A stretch of 64,000 bases of DNA, from positions 21,848-85,847 of the forward strand of contig CALQIX020000014.1 in the NCBI GenBank assembly GCA_943330745.2, given 5' to 3'. A program made the translations under genes and the position numbers. The notes beneath the pieces were generated by a model, which did not search any database, was not told the DNA's origin, and was given only the letters and a program-made list of their open reading frames with translations. This document shows positions 38,398 to 48,218 of this stretch, piece by piece. Each line of letters begins with the position of its first letter. Position 1 is the first letter of the stretch. Source of the stretch: Lishizhenia tianjinensis. Lineage in GTDB: Bacteria > Bacteroidota > Bacteroidia > Flavobacteriales_D > Crocinitomicaceae.

Positions 38398-38973
38398 ATG
38401 ATAGGACAATTAACAGGACGACTAATTGAAAAAACACCCACTGAAATTGTGGTAGATTGTGCTGGTGTTGGGTATGAAGTTCGAATATCATTAAACACAT
38501 TTTCAGCACTTGGCACAGAAGAAGCGGTCAAGGTTTTTACCAAATTAATTGTCCGAGAAGACGCTCATTTGTTGTATGGTTTTCATACTAAAGAAGAACG
38601 CGAAATGTTTAATCATTTAGTGAGCGTTTCAGGAATTGGTCCAAATACAGCCATGATTATGCTGTCTTCATTGACTCCCGACGAAGTTGCTAATGCAATT
38701 CAATCGGAGGATGTTAGAACGATTCAAAGCATTAAAGGAATCGGTGCTAAAACGGCCCAACGAGTTATTATTGATTTAAAGGATAAAGTGTTAAAATTGA
38801 GCGTTGCGAGTGAAAATATAGCATTTAGTCACAATACAATTAGATTTGATGCGTTAAACGCTTTAGTTTCTTTAGGTTTTGATAAAAAATCTGCGGATAA
38901 AGTGCTGGATAAATTGGTTACAGGCCAAGAATCTCTTGAAGAATTAATTAAAGGAGCATTAAAATTATTGTAA
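38398..38973 (+). CDS. ruvA: Holliday junction branch migration protein RuvA
   Basis: 191 residues: N-terminal OB-fold (MIGQLTGRLIEK, VVDCAGVGYEV), two helix-hairpin-helix motifs (VSGIGPNTAMIML and IKGIGAKTAQRVI) and a C-terminal RuvB-interacting helical domain (ALVSLGFDKKSADKVLD). It binds four-way junctions and guides the RuvB motor in recombination repair. It starts 2 bp after maeB and is followed 2 bp later by sprA, so sprA is probably transcribed with it. Confidence 0.96.
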   Translation: MIGQLTGRLIEKTPTEIVVDCAGVGYEVRISLNTFSALGTEEAVKVFTKLIVREDAHLLYGFHTKEEREMFNHLVSVSGIGPNTAMIMLSSLTPDEVANAIQSEDVRTIQSIKGIGAKTAQRVIIDLKDKVLKLSVASENIAFSHNTIRFDALNALVSLGFDKKSADKVLDKLVTGQESLEELIKGALKLL

Positions 38974-38975
38974 CA

Positions 38976-41900
38976 TTGAATCGGAGAAAAATTAAAAATA
39001 GGTCGTTTGATAAGTGGTTGGTTTTATCACACTTTATTTTCGTCGGTTTTGGTTTTTTGGCACAAGACACCACCTTACAATATCCAATATCCAACCCATT
39101 AGACCCAACATTAAATACACCGCAAAGTTTTGATTTTGGTGATCCAAGTTCTGTTGAACAAACGGTGGTTTATGATCCCGTTACAGGAAAATACATTTTT
39201 ACAGAACGAATGAGTAATGGTTTGTATTATCGATACCCGTCTATGATGACCTTAGAAGAGTATTTGGAATATGAACGAAAAAAATCAACAACATTAAATT
39301 GGCAAAAAAAGATTGAAGAACAAACAGAAAAAGGCCGCCCATTTGAGTTGCCGATTAAAGTTGGTAGTAAATTGTTTGCAGACTTTTTTGGTGGAAATGA
39401 AATTGTGTTAAGACCTCAAGGTCAGGTGGAAGTTTCGCTTGGCGCCAATTATTCTAGATATGATAATCCAATCTTGCCGCTGAGACAAAGACAGATTACC
39501 CGTTTTGATTTTAACCAGCAAATTCAAATGAATTTAGTGGGACAAATTGGCTCTAAACTGAAAATAAATACCAGTTATAATACCCAAGCGGCTTTTGATT
39601 TTGATAATATTTCAAAATTAGAACACACGGGCAATGAAGATCAAATTTTACAAAAAATAGCCTTAGGACAAATTACCTTTGATTCTCCAACTTCATTGAT
39701 TCAAGGATCCTCCACCTTGTTTGGTGCCAAGGCTCAATTAAAATTTGGTCGTTCTTATTGGGATTTATTTGCTGCCACTTCGAAAGGAAAAAGACAAGAA
39801 ATAAATATTACTGGAAAATCTCAAGTGCAAAAATTTGAGTTGGGTGCAGATAAATACGAAGCAAATAGACATTACTTTTTGAATCTATACCATCACGATA
39901 ATTATGATGCAGCGATGGCTACCCTTCCTGTTGTTAGTTCCACAGCATATATTACCCGAATTGAAGTTTGGTTAACCAATCGCACAAATAACACAGAAAA
40001 TACCAGGAACATTGTTGCTTTCGCCGATTTGGGAGAGGCAAAACCAGCTAATTGTCAGGGAAATCCTGGTGGGTATGCAACAGAAATTAGGCCAGACAAT
40101 GAATCAAATAATTTGTATCAATGGGCCTCTTCTCAACCACAGATTCGTGCTTTTCAAAATGCAGTAACCTCGCTCGCAACACAGGTGACAGCTCCGGGGC
40201 CATTTACGCAAGCAGTGCATTATGAAAAAGTTGAAAATGCGCGCAAATTAACCGAACAAGAATATACGTACAATGCATTATTGGGATATGTCTCATTAAA
40301 TACCCCGCTAAATAATGATGAGGTTTTAGCAGTTGCATACGAATACACCTACAATGGTGAAACGTTTCAAGTAGGTGAACTTTCAACAGATGGCGCTCAA
40401 GGACAAGAAGCGCTGGTGTTAAAATTATTAAAACCAACCATTACAAATCCGAGAAATAAAGTATGGGATTTGATGATGAAAAATGTTTATTCCATCGGTG
40501 CTTTTCAGGTAGATCAGACAGGGTTCAAAATTGATATACTTTATAACAATAGAGAGACTTCGGTGAATGTACCTTATTTTCCTATGACTGGTGTTGACGA
40601 TCGTCAAATCGTTACGCTATTGGAAATGGACAAATTGAATCAAAATAATCAACCATTTACAGATGGAGTTTTCGATTTTGTTCCTTTTACAATAACAGGA
40701 AATAAGATGGAAAATGGTGGAACTATCAATAAAAAAAATGGACGTATCTATTTTTCAACGATTGAACCTTTCGGAAAAACGCTTCAATCCAAATTAGTTG
40801 CAGCAGGAATAGCACCAACGTTAATTGATCAAGTTATTTATACAGAATTGTATGATTCAACAATAACTGCCGCTCAACAAATTCCAGCTAAAAATAGATT
40901 TTCATTTAAAGGGGAATACCAATCTTCAATTACTTCGGATATTCCACTGAATGCACTTAATGTTCCGCAAGGCGCAGTAACCGTAACGGCTGGTGGAATA
41001 AAATTGACCGAGGGATTGGATTATTCTGTAGACTATAATTTGGGGCGGGTAAAAATATTGAATACTGGAATTTTAGAGTCTAATACCCCAATAAAAATTT
41101 CAATTGAAAGTAATTCTGTGTTTGGTTTCCAAGCAAGATCAATGATTGGCGGTAGATATAGTTATCGATTGAGTGATAAGTTTAATGTTGGTGCTACTGC
41201 TTTGCGGATGCTTGAGCGACCGGTTACTCAAAAGGTAGATATTGGCAACGAGCCGTTTAAAAACACCATGATTGGAGTAGATTTAGCATTCAAAACAAAT
41301 TTGCCCTTCTTGACAAAACTAGTAGATTTTTTACCGGGTATTTCAACGAGTGCAATGTCAACCTTATCATTTACCGGTGAGGTAGCGCGATTAATTCCGG
41401 GCCAACCAAGAGCAATAAACAAAGAAGGAACGTCTTATGTTGATGATTTTGAAGCGTCACAAAGCGCAATTGATTTGCGTCAGTTTTCTTCTTGGAGAAT
41501 GGCTTCTGTACCACAAGGTCAGCCAGATTTATTTCCAGAGGCCCAAACAAAGACGCTTGCTGCTGGATATAAACGAGCCAAATTATCTTGGTATGTAATT
41601 GACCCTGTTTTCTATCAAGGAAACTCGTTGACTCCCCAACATATTAAGCAGAATCCACAAATGTTAGCCGATAGTAGAATGAGGTTAGTCAATCAGGTGG
41701 ATATTTTCCCGAACCTACAAATGCAATATGGATCAATACCAAATATTCCAATTCTTGATTTAGCTTTTTATCCGAAAGAGCGGGGCATGTATAATTACGA
41801 CAAGTCAAGCACTATAAATCCGGATGGAACATTTACCAATCCCGAAAATCGATGGGGCGGTGTAATGCGCTCATTAACTACGAATGATTTTGAGTTGGCA

Positions 41901-44900
41901 AACATTGAGTTTATTCAGTTTTGGGTGTTGGATCCTTTTAACGATGACGCTGAAAATGCAAACCCAAATTCCATGCATACCGGAGGAGATTTTTACATCA
42001 ACTTGGGTAACATTTCTGAAGACATTTTACCGGATTCTAGAAAAAGTTTTGAAAATGGGCTACCTCCTTTAGGAACATCCATAACAGACAATTTAGACAC
42101 AACCGCTTGGTCCAAAATCTCTACGCAACAAGTAGTCGTTAATGCTTTTGATACTGATCCTGCTTCTCGATTGAATCAAGATGTTGGTATTGATGGTTGG
42201 AAATCAGTTGAGGAGAATGTTGCCTACCAAGACTTTGTGACTTGGGTACAAAACACCCCAGATTTATCTCAAGCTACAAAAGATAAAATCCTAGCGGACG
42301 TTTCCAATGATAATTATAATTATTATTTGGATGATAATTATGATGTCCAAACAGCAACGATTTTAGAACGATATAAAAAGTACAACGGCATGGAGGGCAA
42401 TTCTCCCACACGTGAAATGTCTGATACCGCCAATGTGGATGGATACCCAACCCAAGCAACGAATCAGCCTGATATCGAAGACATCAATCAAGATAATAAT
42501 TTATCTGAAACAGAAAGCTATTTCCAATATAAATTAAGTTTGCGGCCATCCGAAATGCAAGTGGGCAAGAATTTTATTACTAATGTTCAAACGTATCAAA
42601 ATGGAAACAAAACTGAAAAATGGTATCAATTTAAAGTTCCTTTAGTTGGATACGAAAAACGGGTTAATGGAATTCAAGATTTCCGCTCAATCCGCTTCAT
42701 GAGGATGTTCCTTAAAGATTTTGATGAAGAAGTTGTATTGCGTTTTGCTCGACTGGAGTTATTAAGAGGTGAATGGAGAAGGTATCTTTTGGATTTGAAT
42801 CAACCAGGTTTGAGCGTGCAAACGGATCCGAATTTAACCACTTTCAATATTGGTGCTGTAAACGTGGAAGAAAACGACCAACGATCGCCAGTTAAATATG
42901 AAATTCCACCAGGAATTACGCGAGAAATAGATCCATCGCAAGTGTATCAAAGACAATTAAACGAACAGTCTTTGTCCATGGAAATTTGTGGTTTACAAGA
43001 TGGAGATGCTCGTGCAGCCTATAAAAATGTTCAATTTGACGTAAGAACGTACAAAAAATTAAAAATGTTTGTTCATGCGGAAGAAATTAAAGCAAATACA
43101 TTGAAAAACAAAGACTTAACCCTGTTTGTAAGGTTGGGTACGGACTTCGCGGAGAACTATTACGAATACGAACTTCCAATGGATGTAACGCCTTGGTATT
43201 CTACTGTGGCAGACGATATATGGCCCACAAATAACAATGTGGAAATTGTTTTTGATGACTTTTTAAATCTAAAAAAAGAACGGAATCAAAAGATTGAAAA
43301 TGGCGCGGCAGGCGTTTCTTATGTGGTTGAGTATTCTGATTTGGATCCCAAAAACCCAAACAGGAAAATAAAAGTGAAGGGTAATCCAAACTTCCAAGGA
43401 TTGAAAACGATTATGATTGGAGTACGCAATCCGCTCAAAAACGATCCAAATAATATTTGGAAACCGGACAACGGAGATGCAGAATGTGCAATTGTTTGGG
43501 TGAATGAGCTTAGATTGACTGATTTTGTAAGCGAAGGAGGAGATGCCGCAATTGGACAAATGCGTATGCAAATTGCTGATGTTGCTACCGTTTCAGCATC
43601 AGGAAATTATTCAGGAATCAACTGGGGAACGATTGAAAGTCGTGTTCAAGAGCGTCAACGAAATGAAAAAATAGGATTAGATCTTAACACTACTGTTCAA
43701 GTGGGACAGTTCTTTGGAAAAAAAGCCCGTCTGTCTTTACCGTTTTTCTATGGCTATTCCTTGGGCATTATTAATCCGGAATACGATCCCTTTAACCCAG
43801 ATGTCAAATTGCGAGATTATGATTTGGCAACGCGAAGAGAAAAATCGAAGTTGGGACAAGATTTCACAGAAAGAAGATCATACAACTTTTCAAATGTTAG
43901 AAAAGAAGCAAAAGCAGGAGCAAAACCGGGATTCTGGAAGATCAACAATTGGTCTGCTAACTATGCTTTTTCGGAAGTGATGCGCCGTGATTTTAACATC
44001 AATTTTGATAAAACCAAAACATATACAGGAGCATTAAATTACAACTATACGTTTGCTTCAAAGCCATGGGAGCCTTTCAAAAAATGGAAACCCGTTCAAA
44101 AATCAAAATGGCTAAAACTGGTGAAGGAAACCAACGTGTTTTATATGCCTAAAAACATTACGTTTACGAATGATATATCAAGAATATATAATGAACGTCA
44201 AATAAGAAATAACTTGGTGCCGGATTATGAATTTGCACCGGTGTTTTTAAAGCGATTTGATTGGGTGAGGGGATATAATGTTGGATATGATTTAACGAAG
44301 AACATTAAAACCACTTTTAGCGCTACTAACCGTGCGATTTTCGAAGAAGGAAATAGCAGAGTAGATCGCAAACTAGATCCGGCCGGATACCGTGAATACG
44401 TGGACACACTGCGTTCTCAAATTGGAACTTTTGGTAGAACAATGGACTACACGCATAATTATTCAATAAGCGCGAACCTTCCTTTGGATAAGTTTCCTCT
44501 AACAGATTGGCTGAGTTTAAATGGAAAATATGCAGGAACATTTAATTGGCAACGTTCTCCGTTAGGACAATCTGAGTTTGGAAATACAATTCAAAATAAC
44601 CGAACAATTAATTTTACTGGTCAAGCCAATTTTGTAAATCTATATAACAAGGTGCCTTTCTTTAAGCGGGTTTTAGCCGGTGGTAAAGCAGCTCGCGGCA
44701 AGCTCAATGTAAAGGATTCAAATGGTGACGGTAAAGATGGCAAGCCTAATCAAAATGACCAAAAGAAAGAAGAAAAAGCAAAAGAAGATCAAAAGAAAGA
44801 AGCCGAAATGTTGGCTAAAATGACACCAAAAGAAAAGAAAAAATACTTACGTAAAAAGAAAAGAGACCAGCGCAAGAAACGACAAGCAGAAAAAGCCAAA

Positions 44901-46313
44901 GAAAAACCAAATGTCATATTGGCTGCTGGTTCTCGTATACTCATGACCGTAAGAAATGTATCTGGTACTTATGCCCTAAGTGATGGAACCCTATTGCCTG
45001 GGTATAACCAAGAAACTAGAAATCTGGGTATGAATAGTAATACATTTGGGTTAACCAGTTTTGTGTTTGGTAAACAAGGATATGATATTTTAGGTAGAGC
45101 AAATAATTACGATATTTCTGCCCTTGCCACGAATAATAACTGGCTGGTACAAAACAGTAATTTAAATAAAGCGTTTACTACCACACATTCCGCTAATTTG
45201 AATTTACGAGCTAATTTAGAACCTTTAAAAGATGTGATTATTGAGATGACTTTAAATAGAAATTACAGCAATAATTCTTCTGAGTTTTATCGTTGGAATA
45301 GTACAAGCACTCAATTTGAAAGCCAAAGCAGGGTTCAGACATCTACGTTAACGTATTCTAACCTCACAATTGGTTCTGCATTTGCATTAATTAATGCCCG
45401 TGATTTTAGTTCCGAAACATTCAATACCCTACTCGCCAACCGAGAGTCTGTGTCTACTTTGTTGGGTCAGCAAAACTCAAATTCCTCTTCAATTAATGGA
45501 TCTGGATATTACACCGGGTATTCTGGAAGTCAACAAGAAGTGGTCTTAGGATCCTTTTTAACGGCTTACAGCAAGACGAATGTAAATAATCAAACAATTA
45601 ATCCAATCAAAAATATGCCACTTCCAAATTGGTCTATTAATTATAATGGATTAACAAAATATGCATTTGCAAAGAAATACGTGAAGAATTTTGTAATCAA
45701 ACACGGGTATAGTTCAACAGTTAGTGTAAACGGCATGCAAACCAATTTAAATGCAGAATTAGACGCAAACGGAAACGCTAGTGCACGGGATATTAATAAC
45801 AACTTCATTTCTGGAATGCAAGTTCAAAATGTGGTTATAACGGAACGGTTCTCTCCCTTAATTGGATTTGATGCTACGTGGAATATCAAAGGGCAGGGAT
45901 TAATAACGAAATTTGAGTATAAAAAAGACAGAAGTGCAACCCTTTCTTTGAATAATAATCAGGTGACAGAAGTCTTAGGAAATGAAATGATTATTGGAAC
46001 CGGTTATAAATTCTCTAAAGTAAAACTCCCTATTCAACGCGTTCCTGCAAGTGATGTAAACATACGTTTTGATTTTTCGTTTAGAGATAATTTAACAGTT
46101 ATTCGAAAAGTTGTTGAAACAACAAATCAAGCGACAGCTGGTCAGCGTGTGATCTCAATTAAAGCTTCTGCAGATTATAATTTGTCCCAAAATTTAACCT
46201 TGCAGTTTTATTATGATCAAGTGTTGAATACACCAAAGATTGCAACAGCGTACCCAACTCAAAACTTAAGCACCGGGTTTAAATTACGATTCAACCTAGC
46301 TGGTGTACAATAA
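38976..46313 (+). CDS. sprA: SprA, T9SS outer-membrane translocon and gliding motility protein
   Basis: A giant 2445-residue protein, the size of SprA/Sov, the barrel through which T9SS cargo crosses the outer membrane. It starts with TTG at 38976, 2 bp after ruvA; there is no in-frame ATG before the signal peptide (about residues 13-30, ending FLAQ). The beta-rich sequence with SprA-like blocks (PIKVGSKLFADFFGG; VDDFEASQSAIDLRQ; FWVLDPF) and position after maeB-ruvA support the name. A strongly Lys-rich stretch (about residues 1915-1985, KKEEKAKEDQ, EKKKYLRKKKRDQRKK) is inserted in the C-terminal third. It is required for secretion of CTD proteins such as those at 6735 and 57901. Confidence 0.95.
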   Translation: MNRRKIKNRSFDKWLVLSHFIFVGFGFLAQDTTLQYPISNPLDPTLNTPQSFDFGDPSSVEQTVVYDPVTGKYIFTERMSNGLYYRYPSMMTLEEYLEYERKKSTTLNWQKKIEEQTEKGRPFELPIKVGSKLFADFFGGNEIVLRPQGQVEVSLGANYSRYDNPILPLRQRQITRFDFNQQIQMNLVGQIGSKLKINTSYNTQAAFDFDNISKLEHTGNEDQILQKIALGQITFDSPTSLIQGSSTLFGAKAQLKFGRSYWDLFAATSKGKRQEINITGKSQVQKFELGADKYEANRHYFLNLYHHDNYDAAMATLPVVSSTAYITRIEVWLTNRTNNTENTRNIVAFADLGEAKPANCQGNPGGYATEIRPDNESNNLYQWASSQPQIRAFQNAVTSLATQVTAPGPFTQAVHYEKVENARKLTEQEYTYNALLGYVSLNTPLNNDEVLAVAYEYTYNGETFQVGELSTDGAQGQEALVLKLLKPTITNPRNKVWDLMMKNVYSIGAFQVDQTGFKIDILYNNRETSVNVPYFPMTGVDDRQIVTLLEMDKLNQNNQPFTDGVFDFVPFTITGNKMENGGTINKKNGRIYFSTIEPFGKTLQSKLVAAGIAPTLIDQVIYTELYDSTITAAQQIPAKNRFSFKGEYQSSITSDIPLNALNVPQGAVTVTAGGIKLTEGLDYSVDYNLGRVKILNTGILESNTPIKISIESNSVFGFQARSMIGGRYSYRLSDKFNVGATALRMLERPVTQKVDIGNEPFKNTMIGVDLAFKTNLPFLTKLVDFLPGISTSAMSTLSFTGEVARLIPGQPRAINKEGTSYVDDFEASQSAIDLRQFSSWRMASVPQGQPDLFPEAQTKTLAAGYKRAKLSWYVIDPVFYQGNSLTPQHIKQNPQMLADSRMRLVNQVDIFPNLQMQYGSIPNIPILDLAFYPKERGMYNYDKSSTINPDGTFTNPENRWGGVMRSLTTNDFELANIEFIQFWVLDPFNDDAENANPNSMHTGGDFYINLGNISEDILPDSRKSFENGLPPLGTSITDNLDTTAWSKISTQQVVVNAFDTDPASRLNQDVGIDGWKSVEENVAYQDFVTWVQNTPDLSQATKDKILADVSNDNYNYYLDDNYDVQTATILERYKKYNGMEGNSPTREMSDTANVDGYPTQATNQPDIEDINQDNNLSETESYFQYKLSLRPSEMQVGKNFITNVQTYQNGNKTEKWYQFKVPLVGYEKRVNGIQDFRSIRFMRMFLKDFDEEVVLRFARLELLRGEWRRYLLDLNQPGLSVQTDPNLTTFNIGAVNVEENDQRSPVKYEIPPGITREIDPSQVYQRQLNEQSLSMEICGLQDGDARAAYKNVQFDVRTYKKLKMFVHAEEIKANTLKNKDLTLFVRLGTDFAENYYEYELPMDVTPWYSTVADDIWPTNNNVEIVFDDFLNLKKERNQKIENGAAGVSYVVEYSDLDPKNPNRKIKVKGNPNFQGLKTIMIGVRNPLKNDPNNIWKPDNGDAECAIVWVNELRLTDFVSEGGDAAIGQMRMQIADVATVSASGNYSGINWGTIESRVQERQRNEKIGLDLNTTVQVGQFFGKKARLSLPFFYGYSLGIINPEYDPFNPDVKLRDYDLATRREKSKLGQDFTERRSYNFSNVRKEAKAGAKPGFWKINNWSANYAFSEVMRRDFNINFDKTKTYTGALNYNYTFASKPWEPFKKWKPVQKSKWLKLVKETNVFYMPKNITFTNDISRIYNERQIRNNLVPDYEFAPVFLKRFDWVRGYNVGYDLTKNIKTTFSATNRAIFEEGNSRVDRKLDPAGYREYVDTLRSQIGTFGRTMDYTHNYSISANLPLDKFPLTDWLSLNGKYAGTFNWQRSPLGQSEFGNTIQNNRTINFTGQANFVNLYNKVPFFKRVLAGGKAARGKLNVKDSNGDGKDGKPNQNDQKKEEKAKEDQKKEAEMLAKMTPKEKKKYLRKKKRDQRKKRQAEKAKEKPNVILAAGSRILMTVRNVSGTYALSDGTLLPGYNQETRNLGMNSNTFGLTSFVFGKQGYDILGRANNYDISALATNNNWLVQNSNLNKAFTTTHSANLNLRANLEPLKDVIIEMTLNRNYSNNSSEFYRWNSTSTQFESQSRVQTSTLTYSNLTIGSAFALINARDFSSETFNTLLANRESVSTLLGQQNSNSSSINGSGYYTGYSGSQQEVVLGSFLTAYSKTNVNNQTINPIKNMPLPNWSINYNGLTKYAFAKKYVKNFVIKHGYSSTVSVNGMQTNLNAELDANGNASARDINNNFISGMQVQNVVITERFSPLIGFDATWNIKGQGLITKFEYKKDRSATLSLNNNQVTEVLGNEMIIGTGYKFSKVKLPIQRVPASDVNIRFDFSFRDNLTVIRKVVETTNQATAGQRVISIKASADYNLSQNLTLQFYYDQVLNTPKIATAYPTQNLSTGFKLRFNLAGVQ

Positions 46314-46756
46314 TGCAAATTAGAGAGGCATCACCCGGAGACGAGAAGGCTATTTTTGATTTAATTTATGCCTTAGCGGTGTATGAAAAAGCGCCAGAAC
46401 AAGTTACAAATACTCCAGAACAACTTCGTAAAGATCTGTTTGAAGACAAAATTTGTCATGCTTTTGTTGCCGAAGAGGACGGCCAAATAATTGGTTTTGC
46501 CTTATACTATATTTCATATTCTACATGGAAGGGGAAATGTTTGTATTTGGAAGATTTCTTTGTGATTCCAGAAAAAAGACAACAAGGAATTGGGGAGCAA
46601 TTGTTTCGAAAAACGGTTCAAAAGGCAAAGGAATTAGGGGTAAAGAGAATGGATTGGCAAGTGTTGGAATGGAACGAACCAGCTTTAGCTTTTTATAAAA
46701 AACAAGACGCAACGTTGGATGAAGAATGGGTCAATGGACGATTGTTTTTTGAGTAA
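46313..46756 (+). CDS. GNAT N-acetyltransferase, spermidine/diamine acetyltransferase-like
   Basis: 147 residues. Acetyl-CoA-binding motif A is IPEKRQQGIGEQLF (Q-x-x-G-I-G), preceded by CLYLEDFFV and followed by EWNEPALAFYKK. The LYLEDFFV and WNEPA-x-x-FY lines are very close to those I remember from animal SSAT (SAT1/SAT2), more than to SpeG, so a small polyamine or amine may be the acceptor. It overlaps the sprA stop by 1 bp. Family is certain; substrate is inference. Confidence 0.85.
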   Translation: MQIREASPGDEKAIFDLIYALAVYEKAPEQVTNTPEQLRKDLFEDKICHAFVAEEDGQIIGFALYYISYSTWKGKCLYLEDFFVIPEKRQQGIGEQLFRKTVQKAKELGVKRMDWQVLEWNEPALAFYKKQDATLDEEWVNGRLFFE

Positions 46757-46781
46757 AACCAAAAAGCCACAAAAAATCGAA

Positions 46782-48218
46782 TTACATTACTTCCTTAGAT
46801 TCAATTTGATTATGACTCAGGGCGATAAAAATGGCACAGATGCCCCAAATCGGAATCGATGCCTTGTCTGTGTCTAAGTAATTATTTAGAAACCCATGTA
46901 TAAAATAAGTGCTAAGCCCTAAAATGCAGCTCAAAACAATTGCTTGAGTAGTTTTATCTTGTTTGTCTATTTTGTAATACAAGCGAATACCACTAAAAAA
47001 CATCGCTGAAACCACTACGATAAAGGATAAAAAACCAAAAATGCCAGTTTCAGACAGTGCTCCTAAGTATTCGCTATGGGCATTCCCCATATCTCCAAAA
47101 TTAGTAGAGATTATCGTTAAGTTCTCTGGTTCTTGGAATTGAGCATATTCAAAAGCGTATGTCCCAGGTCCAAAACCAAGTAGTGGTCGTTCCTTAAACA
47201 TTTCAATGGCGCATGCCCACCGGTTAATTCGTTCTAAATTGGACGCGTCTGTTGATACATTTGCAGCACTTTGCAGGCGGGTTCCAAATTCTTCTGTGGT
47301 ATGTACCTCCTCATTACGCGCCAACTCCATTTGGATTTGATCCCAAAAAGTAAAGGTCCCAATAAGGGCAATTGCCGCCACAGTAAGTAAATACTTAAAA
47401 TTAATTCGGAGGTAAATTAGTAACCAAACGAATAATGCCCCAAAAACACTGAGCCAAGCCGCCCTAGTGTAGGAGAAAAATAATCCCACCAATAAAATAC
47501 TAACCAGAACGATTAATCCGGTTTTCTCTAATGGATTGGTTTTTTTGATGAAAAACAAGCTGATGGATAGGGGCAAAACTAAAGCTAAAATTGCTCCGTA
47601 AATGGTGTGATCTTTGAAAAAAGGATACATCACCCAATGACCTTCTTTTTCACCAAAATTATAGATGCTATGGTGTATTAAGGTGTATGTTGTTACGAAA
47701 GACGTCCCTAAAACAAAAAGGAAAATAAACCAATGGATTGTTTTTTTGTCCTGAAAGAATAGTGGTGCGGCCAACAGTAATGGAATCATGAACCAAATCT
47801 TAGCCAATAAGAATTTAATTGAAACGATGGGGTGACTACTCGTAATCGTGGCTAAAATGAGTATCAATATATAAAATCCCGCGGCTAAAACAATTGGATG
47901 ATTCCAAATATACCGTGGAATAGTTCTTTTGCGTAATTCGAAAAAGATCACCAAAAGCATCAGCCCAAAAAAGAAGGGTTCCGTTGGAATGAACAACCCA
48001 AAGCTTTCAGTATATTCTTCAATGTTTATAGACAGAGGTGTCAAAAAAACCAAACACAAAAAAACGGTTTTGGTATGATAAATCGCACCATAAATACCGA
48101 GTAACCCAAAAGGAAATAGGCTAAGCCAATACAAATCTTCCCAAATTAAGAAAAAAAGTAAAAGTAGAAAGACTACAAGTGAAATAACGGGAAATAAAGC
48201 GTTTTTCAACAATGTCAT
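46782..48218 (-). CDS. O-antigen ligase/polymerase family membrane protein (Wzy-like)
   Basis: 478 residues with about 11-12 membrane segments and one large periplasmic loop (about 290-370) holding RINRWACAIEMFKERPLLGFGPGTY and NAHSEYLGALSETGIFG, the typical O-antigen ligase signature. These enzymes polymerise or transfer surface polysaccharide repeats. It is last in a minus-strand cluster after Wzz- and Wzx-like genes, each immediately adjacent, so this is a Wzx/Wzy-type surface polysaccharide fragment without its sugar transferases. Confidence 0.85.
   Translation of the reverse strand: MTLLKNALFPVISLVVFLLLLFFLIWEDLYWLSLFPFGLLGIYGAIYHTKTVFLCLVFLTPLSINIEEYTESFGLFIPTEPFFFGLMLLVIFFELRKRTIPRYIWNHPIVLAAGFYILILILATITSSHPIVSIKFLLAKIWFMIPLLLAAPLFFQDKKTIHWFIFLFVLGTSFVTTYTLIHHSIYNFGEKEGHWVMYPFFKDHTIYGAILALVLPLSISLFFIKKTNPLEKTGLIVLVSILLVGLFFSYTRAAWLSVFGALFVWLLIYLRINFKYLLTVAAIALIGTFTFWDQIQMELARNEEVHTTEEFGTRLQSAANVSTDASNLERINRWACAIEMFKERPLLGFGPGTYAFEYAQFQEPENLTIISTNFGDMGNAHSEYLGALSETGIFGFLSFIVVVSAMFFSGIRLYYKIDKQDKTTQAIVLSCILGLSTYFIHGFLNNYLDTDKASIPIWGICAIFIALSHNQIESKEVM

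Noticed and set aside
42405..42420. CACGTGAAA core resembling parS inside sprA
   Set aside because: Flanks do not match the 16-bp parS consensus; other CACGTG cores near 3074 and 14087 fail too.
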